Shown here: piece by piece, positions 56,465 to 64,000 of the stretch
How positions within the stretch are numbered: position 1 is the first letter of the stretch
Layout: each line of letters starts with the position of its first letter
Position numbers and translations under genes: made by a program
The notes under the pieces: generated by a model
Told to the model about the DNA's origin: nothing
Databases searched by the model: none
Seen by the model: only the letters and a program-made list of their open reading frames with translations
DNA from: Amoeboaphelidium protococcarum
Lineage: Eukaryota > Aphelidiomycota > Aphelidea
DNA: 64,000 nt
Reading direction: 5' to 3'
NCBI GenBank assembly: GCA_023515745.1
Contig: JALECJ010000001.1
Location: 62,001-126,000, forward strand

Positions 56465-57088
56465 TCATTGCTCAGCAGTCAACTCTTCCTTGTTGATCAT
56501 GCGCAAAGAGTTCATCTTGGCCGGTTCACCGGTGACTACACCTTTTGCAAACTCGTACAACACTTTGGCAGTCAACTGATCTTGTCTAGAATAGCAAATG
56601 CTATCAGCGACAACTTCCAGAACTGCGTAACGAGGATCATTCACACTGGCATCGTGAACGCCATCCTTTAGATCAGTCAGCCATGTTTTCATATCAGCAG
56701 CCCACAGTTCTTGTTTCAGCGCGGAATCATCAACGACGCTGACGTGTCCTGAAACGCTGAACCATTCACCGCCAGCTTGTCCGCTTCCAGTCACTAATCC
56801 CATTGAGGCAGGTTTGTAGAATCCCAAGTTGACATGGTTATCAAAGCCAATCTCTTCCATCTTGTGGCTCTAATTGTCAGTCACAAACCAGAATTTCGTT
56901 GCATTCTCATCATGCTTTCTAATAGCCATGACACGAGAGACCAGTTGACCATCAGAACGACGAGTGGTCATAAGGCAAGTCTTAACTTCATCAATCAGTT
57001 AAACAAAGTCTTTCAACTTTTACTCAGTTGGCAGCTGATTGTCGTAAGACTTTTCTGTAGTAGTTTATTGGTTTTCGCTTTCAGTCAT
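56465..57088 (-). CDS. Bli-3/PNPOx-like flavin-fold protein
   Basis: A 207-residue single-exon frame, TGA stop. It starts with KLKDFVQLIDEVKTCLMTTR, then GQLVSRVMAIRKHDE, FWFVTDNQSHKMEEI and NHVNLGFYKP, followed by WFSVSGHVSVVDD and YAVLEVVADSICYSRQDQ. This is the split-barrel fold of pyridoxamine-phosphate-oxidase-like proteins, closest in motif order to fungal Bli-3 (blue-light-induced) and bacterial general stress protein 26. The fold usually binds FMN or F420; the reaction here is unknown. Confidence 0.83.
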
Positions 57089-57426
57089 ACTTATAATGGT
57101 TTCAATGATGTAGTTTATAGAGATGATAGAAAGAAGGATAAGTAGTCACAGATTGGTTTATAACGCCATGGTAATTGAATCATCATGTCAATGAGTCAAT
57201 TTTGGGCCGAGCTCTCGTTCGTGCACTTCAAAGTTTTTTTGAAAATTGTCTGTAGTAGATCACAAGATGATGGTTCGCTTGTTTCACAAGTATTTTGATA
57301 TGATTTGTAGCGTTTCAGTATATATGGTGTCCATTGAAACTGGTCTTAAATCGAGGTATTCTCTCTGAACACGTGTCTTTCCTTTAACTAGTAACTCACC
57401 TTGTTTGATTATTACTCTGCTAAATA

Positions 57427-58362
57427 TGAAGGTTAAAGTCTCATTGATTGATGACTTGTCGCGTCACTTTAATGTCACTGGTATTATACTGATTCTACAT
57501 CTGTAGCACTATTTGTCTTATTATGTATCCAAGTCAAAAAACGTGCGCTATCCATACCTGCAAAGTCAAGATTCTAGACTAGAGCGTTTCATGATGACAT
57601 TTGCGATTGCAGTCCGTGTGTGCCGAGTTAATCAGAAACTCGGATATCAATGACGCATCATGACGTGGTCTGATACGATAGTGTTAGTGATTGAATCAGT
57701 CCTGTTAAAATGATGCAAGTTGACGCCTTACTTCTCTTCTTGATAAGAAATTGCAGAAATTGTGATATTTTTGAATAATAGAAAGTTGCATCCACTGTCC
57801 GATTTGGGTTCGCCTCTAATGAAACTGTTGCAGTCTTGGCGCTGGTCATTCATATATTGTCACTCTAATGGAGCTTGCATTGTTCATGAAGTTGTTTTAA
57901 AGAAGAAGCTTTTGGTTGCGGTTGACTTGGCGGAGTAGATTATTTGCTTGCAATGTGTGATGTCTGGGTGCATATCTTGCTGAAATACTATCGCGCTATA
58001 ATTAAATGTTTAGTCTCTATATCATGAAGTATTACGTTTGAGAGTTATTATTGTTGCATCATACTGTAATTGTCTTTGCGTCTGATTAAATTGGGTAAAT
58101 GGCGGACGGCTGCCGTGCTTAGTACTGCTATGGAGGCGCTCATTGGTACTGCAGATGTTGAAAGGCTTATGCAATGAGTTTAGGCATGGTGTCAGGCTAA
58201 ATTGGTCAAGGTTAAGGTGATGGTGTCCTGTTGTAATATCAGGTTGGATTATGGGCTTTATTACGTCGTTGGAACAATTTGAAGATTGCAGTCGCTAATA
58301 CGGGGATATGTGGGTACCCCGATGAAAAGATCGCCGGAGCTTTTTTTAAAGTGTACGAGTGA
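57427..58362 (+). CDS. Intron-rich uncharacterised gene (exon joins unresolved)
   Basis: Several plus-strand segments have codon use and composition like neighbouring genes but sit in different frames. The first starts MKVKVSLIDDLSRHFNVT at 57427 and includes HYLSYYVSKSKNVRYPYLQ and RLERFMMTFAIAVRVC, ending near TGA 57649. The second, around 57785-57850, reads VRFGFASNETVAVLAL. The third, 58080-58121, reads LIKLGKWRTAAVLSTAMEA. The fourth, 58160-58362, reads VSGQIGQGQGDGVLLQYQVG and KIAGAFFKVYE before TGA. Short GT..AG intervals of 38-60 nt could link them, for example 58124-58161. I do not recognise the family. A minus-strand frame over 57850-58143 is an alternative with poorer codon use. 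Confidence 0.42.
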
Positions 58363-58714
58363 TCGCTTATCCCACATGATCGACAGGATTGAATGCAACG
58401 CGTCATCAAACAGACCAAGTGAACCCACTGATAAAGTACAATTACCTACCTATTATTAGAACGAATATCTACCAATGCGCAAGGGAATGGTTCCAATGAT
58501 TGATAGACAACAACTTAGGCGCCGCCAGCCATTTAGAAAGTACACTGGCACTGAAGTTTTGTAGTCTTGGCTTAAGCGATCTCGCTATTTTATCAAGTCT
58601 AGGCCCCTAAAACACAAATTACGAATACACAAGACTGAATGCGCTAATGAAACCGATATACAGCTTGTAAGCTCAATAGACGTAGGCTAAAATAGTACGC
58701 AATAATTAAGTTGA
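58328..58714 (+). CDS. Possible small basic protein (weak)
   Basis: An open frame from ATG 58328 or 58376 to TGA 58712. It is arginine/lysine-rich (RQQLRRRQPFRKYTG, SWLKRSRYFIKS) and carries three UAR codons. It overlaps the end of the preceding plus-strand gene in another frame if the first ATG is used. A frame this long occurs by chance about one time in eight when only TGA stops, so I regard it as a possibility only. Confidence 0.25.
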
Positions 58715-58738
58715 TACAATATAAAGTCTTTCACGATA

Positions 58739-61700
58739 TCAACAATTGACGCGGTCCCAGTTATCAGGAGAGCAGAGGAAGTAAACGTCCATGGCGCGAA
58801 CGAAACGCTCAGCATATTTTTGAGGCGAAGAAACAGTTACAGAGCTGGCAGCCTCTTCATAAAAGCTAGTGGAAGAGTACGTGCTTATCTTTTACTTGCG
58901 TTCTTACGTATTCAATCGAGCTTAAGCATCACCATCAAGAGTTGGAGTGACTTGTTGTCCTGTATTGAGCAAAGCCTTGAGTCTTTCAGATAAAGATAAA
59001 CTCTAATCACCATTTTTGCGCGGCGATGATTAAGACTTAGCAGGACTGGGAAGTGCATTCTGTATCAGCTTTGCAGCAATCTTACCACCACTTTCCAACA
59101 TTTTCCAGAAATTGTACTCGCAGTAGTAATCAACGATGCCCAGAACCAGACTTTAGGTGCCATCTGTATCTTGAACAATGCCTGCAATAAGTGAATAATC
59201 AATAATGCCACTCTCTTTCAAAAATTCAATGTCATTTCGCAATGCACGTTATAAAATTACATTTGCGTGTGGATAAATAAATAAGCCACGGCAATCAGAT
59301 TCTTTGGAATACATGTCTTACAACCAATTACCATCCCAGAGAGTCATTGAGTTTTTGGATTACTTAAAATCAGTTGGACTGATACATAACGGCTTTTCAG
59401 CATAGAGCTTAAATACACTCTAAAGCTCTTAATCGTCAGCATCACCAACCTAATCAGATTGCTACAATTACTACTCGCGCTACCTCATTAACATCCCTTT
59501 CAAATCGTACTTTTGCAGCACCTGTTAAACTTTAAATACATTCTCCATGCTGATGAAAAATTGGCGATTCTCAAGGGTCCATACGCCATTGACAGGAGAC
59601 ATCTTGGATACTTGAAACACTCCCAATGTCTTTGTGATCATTGACGGCTCTTACAGGAAATTACCCGATCCATCGAGCACATCCGCTTGCACAAATATTC
59701 GCCTGATCATATAGTCCAAATACTTGGGCAGCATCCGCAAAATCATCTTCTTTTCACCTTCAGATTCGGATTTTGCCGCCTGATTCTATGAACCTTTGGA
59801 AAAGCTTAAACTGTCAGGCGAACCACCGCTCCCACCAGGCAAACTCCATTTTTGTTTAACACCCACCTGCTTAAGTACGATGCTGTCATCTACGCTCTTG
59901 TAAAATTTACTTGCAGATTTGCCACCAGAAAACTAAGTGCTAAAAGATGAACTCACAGATTCCACATAGTCTGACTCTTACAGTTAAAGTAACTTTCTCA
60001 ATTTCGCGAATTATAAAGCGTAATAAACTGTCACTCTCCAACTACAAATATATGAAGACTCAGAGTGCAGTTCATCTGATTACTTGGAGTCTGCTCTATT
60101 CTTTACAGACAGCCTTCGACTCGACTGTTCGCAATTGGATGAAGCTCTCATTCTGACCTCTACCTGAATATGTCTACCTTCAACTATACTCACAATTACC
60201 TCGTAGTTCTCATATTAGGCTGATATTTTCTATGGATACAACGCGTCAACCAGAATTTGCTACATCATGGAACATCGAGCGTCCAAATCTGTAGAAGAAG
60301 TACAAGCCAGGGATACAAGATCTTCAACTTCCTCCAGAATTTCTATCAACTCTTACACTTCAAAACTTTACACCACAGACGCGAAGATTGTAAACGCGTT
60401 CGCAGGGTCGAATTAGAATTACTTTTTTAAACTCTTAACCAAACTGAGACTATTAACATTCAGAGGCATTGGAATTTACAATTACTAGTACTCATCATTT
60501 ATACTTTGTGCAAAATCTGCCACTTCACGCTGTATGCTGGAAATCTTATCGGAGAGCGATTTCTTCAGCTGCCTTAGCATAATAGTAGGAGAACTTAGAA
60601 CTGCCTTTAGTGACACCACAGACTCACGAGGCTAATTAACCAGGTTACTTGCTCTATTCAAACTCTTCATAGATTAGAGATACTACTCGCACTTGAGTTA
60701 TTCTCTAATTATCTGCGCTGATAAATCATAAAGGGCAGACTCCTCCTATCGAAGTTTATCAGCAAATAGACATGCATACTTTTAAACCAGATTAGACCGA
60801 GTGGGACAATTTTCGAGATGCTTCATCAATTACTTCAAATATGACCAAACATGCGTCCAAAGTTCACTGGCAATGTCATAAGGTTATTCCAATGGACTGA
60901 GGCTTTATATTATCGAACCAGAATTATAAGATAAAGCCCGCGAAGGAAGACGGATGTCATAGAGCCGCAGCTTCTCTAATTACACCGATATTCTGTATCC
61001 ACTCAGTTCGAAGCATTGTACGATATCAGATTAATGCTGAGGACATCCACCACGTAAAAATAGCGTCTTCAATTAAGATTTCAACTCTTCCACTTCCTGC
61101 TATCCATATTTGGAAAGTTTATCCAATAATTAGAATGACTACACAGTACTTTGTTAATTCTGCTCAGAGACAACCATCTTGTTGAGAGGCGGAGTGCAAA
61201 ACATCTATTGTTGAGGTATGAATGTGCCATCATATATCAGCAACTCTAAATACTTTCGCAAAGATATTTAAATAGCTCCTAGACATTACTTGGAAGTTTA
61301 TGTCTCGCACTGCTAACACTAAGTCCATGTTACAATCTAGTCGGTGGATTAGTCAGAGCTTTTATTGACACCAATCCTCTGTAGCTTGATATTCACACAG
61401 AGATCATTGTGAGCATACGAAATGACGTGCATAAATTGAGAGTATTCGCAAGACTTGCATCCTTATTGTGCATTATCGACAAGATCCCGGATATAATCTG
61501 TCAATTTACCATCTCCATCACGAAGCGTTTAGTGTTCAGAGCAACATGGCACAGAGACATCTTCATCTAGATACTAGACAGACTTGATACAAAGCGTATT
61601 CAGGTAATCTACCGCAGAGATATCCGAGCCAGTAGACAATTAATTGCTATTACAAACCAGAGAATCCCAAATGACGCGTTCATCTGCATTCATAACATAT

Positions 61701-62583
61701 TTCCGACCGTCATCCATAGCTTGATCCTCCTTGATCTTGATGCGGGATAGAGCGTTAGGAGCCTAATACTAAACAAACGGACTATAACTAATGACAGAAT
61801 CTAACAATACACTTTAAACTCTATCTATCACAGAATCTCTTAACTACTTTGATGTCACATTGTCCAACCCGAAGCCACTACCGCGAAGACATTCCACTAT
61901 GGGGACAAAGATGGGCTTTAATCTTGTCATTAGGAGAGAGTGCAAATACTCAATATCATTTTCCTTCTTTTTAGCTTATAACACTTTTGTAATCAGCCTC
62001 ACAATTAGAGCATCATCAAGCAGAGAGTATCCTAGTGATTTTTTAGTTTAATGCTCCACCTGCAACTCCTCGTATGCGCGTTACAATGACGAATTGTTAA
62101 GCAACAGATACTCCATAGGATTACTGGGAAATAGCTTCAAGTTTAACGCTTACAAATGGAACACCCCATATATCCCAATATCATTAATAATTTCCATTTA
62201 TATTGCGCGTCTTATCTCGAATGCTGTCCAGCAATTTGTGACTAGGAGTGAAGCTGCAAAGTAATGAATAGACTTCTGATGCCAATCCTTGTGAATATCG
62301 TCAATTCAGCCCCTGTTAGATTTCAACACTGACCATTGTTTGAACCAAACACATTAGATTTAATAATCCAAATCTACCAAGATATTACCCGATTTAGAAA
62401 ATATATATTTCCTAAGTTGATCTGTATAAATAGATTGAAATCACCATCAAGCTAAGTACGCGTTGTAATAGTGCAATTGAATTTCATGAGTCCTTGAAAG
62501 AGATTGAGTTCCGTATACCAAAGAACACAACCAAGAGGACGCGTGAGATCATACAGGTGATTGTGAACTGCGTCTATACGCAT
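58739..62583 (-). CDS. FAB1: Fab1/PIKfyve-type phosphatidylinositol-3-phosphate 5-kinase
   Basis: Exons 62583-62353 and 62287-58739 with a 65-nt GTGTTT..AAG intron; 1,259 residues, TGA stop. The cysteine-rich CCR region includes GCKSCEYSQFMHVISYAHND and WTQCQQCETQTSKQC, followed by ISLRKYLELLIYDG. The C-terminal PIPK domain starts VTVYYALQFAKLRKLL, then SGGKSASKFYKSVDDS, ISMENVFKVQQ, DLKGM, the catalytic GIIDYSLIAGIV and LGIVDYYCEYN, ending with SPQKYAERFVRAMDVYF. It makes PI(3,5)P2 on endosome/vacuole membranes. No FYVE zinc finger is visible in the N-terminus, and the chaperonin-like domain is not obvious. The start is uncertain because the frame is open further upstream without ATG. Confidence 0.87.
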
Positions 62584-62800
62584 TACTCTTTCCGTGAATA
62601 CAAAATGCAAATGTCTCAATTATACTGTGCAGTATCGCTTAATGTATAAAGCTCGACTATGAAACAGATGGTGATAGTGTTTACTCACTCAGCTTTAAGT
62701 TTTCCTCTTTTTGATCGATCTCACTTTTGTTGCTTGAGTGTGAGTGTGTGTAGTCTTACTCTGACTCAATATAATTATTTATATTTTACGAACTTGCAGA

Positions 62801-64000
62801 ATGAGGAGTAAACAGTTATTGTATTGCATTATAATTTTGATGATGGGAGTGATGATGATGCTAGATGCTGCAGCTGCAGTAGTAGGAGAATAGAGTAAAG
62901 ACCGTTAGCATATTGTGATTATAGATGCTGGCAGTTCTGGCAGTCGAGTGTATGTATATGATGCCAAATCTTTCCAAGTTCTATATAATGATAAAGTGAC
63001 TCCTGGATTGAGTACTATTATTAATTTTAATACAACATTTTTGCACTCTAAAATTCATGATTTGTCTAATATGAACGCAATGGCCACCGCAGAACCGGAA
63101 ATAATACAGTTTTAGAAGGTTGTTAGTACATATTGGACTAAATTGCTCAGTAAAGTGATTGCAAAGTATAAAGACGATTTTGCTTTTTATATCTATGCTA
63201 CTGCTGGTATGAGAATTATTGATAGTAAAGATGCGCATCTCATTTTTAATGTAACTGCCGCGGTTCTGCGAGATTTGATGCCGTCCCCACACACGATTGA
63301 AGATGGAAATTTGAAAATCATCTCTGGACAAGAAGAGGGACTGTATGGCTGGATATCTCTCAATTATCTCACACATACTCTATACCAAGATTATACAGTT
63401 GGATTTCTGGATATGGGAGGTGCCTCTGCCCAAATTGCCTTTCAGCCATCGCCAGATCAGGTTCTTTTACACGGCAATGATTGCGTTAAAATAAGTGTCG
63501 TGGATTTTACACACTCAAGTAAGTAAGCGATATTCAATCACACTATATACACCACTTCTTTCTTGGGATTTGGTGCTAATTAAGCACGCAAGAACTATGC
63601 TGAATAGGTACTCCAAGATCAAACCGTAGATCCATGCCTTCCTTAGGGATTCAAGACTGATGTTGCGACTTCCACTGCACATAAAAGCGTCAAAGGCGAT
63701 GGTGATTACGATAAATGCCGGGAGAGTTTAGTTCCGCTTTTGCATAAAGAGGCCAAGTGTGACGATATTCCATGCATTTTCAATGGCGTCCACTCCCCCG
63801 AGATTCCCTTTGATGAGATGCCGTTCTATGGTGTTTCCGAGTATTACTACGTATCTCATGATTATGGTCTAGATGGTGTGTACAATAGTTAGAAATTCGA
63901 TGAAGCTGCTAAAAAGTCTTGTGCAAATTACAGTAAGAATGATAAAAGTACAGAGTTGTCCTGCTTCAAGTCTTCCTGGGTCAGTGTGATGCTTCACGAT
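62801..64000 (+). CDS. GDA1/CD39-family apyrase (nucleoside diphosphatase), N-terminal part
   Basis: Open for 400 codons to the window edge, so the C-terminus is missing. After a hydrophobic segment (LLYCIIILMMGVMMM) that may be a signal anchor come apyrase conserved regions: ACR1 IVIIDAGSSGSRVYVYD, ACR3 IYATAGMRII, the catalytic-Glu region SGQEEGLYGWISLNYL and ACR4 FLDMGGASAQIAF. These enzymes hydrolyse nucleoside di- or triphosphates in the Golgi lumen or outside the cell; Golgi GDPase supports glycosylation. Cysteines (CLPQGFK, CDDIPCIF) resemble the ecto-apyrase disulfide set. Seven or more UAR codons are in frame. Divergent from FAB1, 217 bp between starts. Confidence 0.92.

Noticed and set aside
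57850-58143. Minus-strand 97-codon frame with several UAR (MSASIAVLSTAAVRHLP...), joinable to 57732-57824 by a 39-nt interval
   Set aside because: Codon use is poorer than on the plus strand, where several segments match the window's typical codons; a chance frame of this length is common when only TGA stops.
1-64000. CRISPR arrays, rRNA genes, bacterial operons and riboswitches
   Set aside because: No regularly spaced repeats, rRNA-like conserved blocks or operon structure were seen; the window is eukaryotic nuclear DNA.

Overview
The window looks like nuclear DNA of a small-genomed, fungus-like unicellular eukaryote. All 33 genes whose 3' end lies in the window and can be read with reasonable confidence end in TGA. 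TAA and TAG occur inside almost every reading frame, usually where relatives carry glutamine or a polar residue. I read this as the UAR=Gln, UGA-only-stop nuclear code. Introns are few, GT..AG and very short (about 37-69 nt). Gene content points towards Fungi or their sisters: Mub1/SamB MYND protein, Hva1-type TUDOR protein, Bli-3-type flavin-fold protein, Cns1, Mrc1, Snu23. Together with UAR=Gln this fits aphelids such as Amoeboaphelidium, but that lineage call is an inference, not a match I could run.

Layout: 1-8.7 kb holds the C-terminal part of a DOCK-family GEF, a bacterial-type Fe-S L-serine dehydratase, an ankyrin protein, a TUDOR-like protein, a CoA-binding protein and tRNA deaminase subunit Tad3. 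8.9-15 kb holds a pseudogene copy of an unrecognised gene, GINS subunit Sld5, an FG nucleoporin with a Ran-binding domain, and the fuller copy of the unrecognised gene. 15.2-24.7 kb holds a GPI-anchored secreted protein, a FAM72 homologue, a large GTPase-like protein ending in a CaaX box, Mub1 and a tetraspanin-like protein. 25-27.1 kb is gene-poor, with inverted repeats and a decayed Ty1/copia reverse transcriptase. 27.2-35.4 kb holds Ctu1, a transcription-type cyclin, Snu23, an SDR, a membrane protein and proteasome alpha4. 35.6-46.9 kb holds Sac1, a FAD monooxygenase, two tandem SWEET transporters, a sterol-desaturase-family enzyme, an EF-hand membrane protein and a rhomboid protease. 47-57 kb holds a retropepsin-like protein, Cns1, PDH E1-beta, Mrc1, a TPX2-motif protein with a KEN box and a Bli-3-like protein. 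57.1-64 kb holds one unresolved intron-rich locus, Fab1/PIKfyve and the start of an apyrase.

Functional links: Sld5, Mrc1, the cyclin, FAM72 and the TPX2-motif protein are replication or cell-cycle genes, and Sld5 and Mrc1 share an upstream ACGCGAAAC element. Sac1, Fab1 and DOCK act on phosphoinositide or small-GTPase membrane signalling. Ctu1 and Tad3 both modify the tRNA anticodon loop. Genes are tightly packed on both strands with no operon-like logic. With only one stop codon, random open frames of 60-130 codons are common, so short unconserved frames are scored low.
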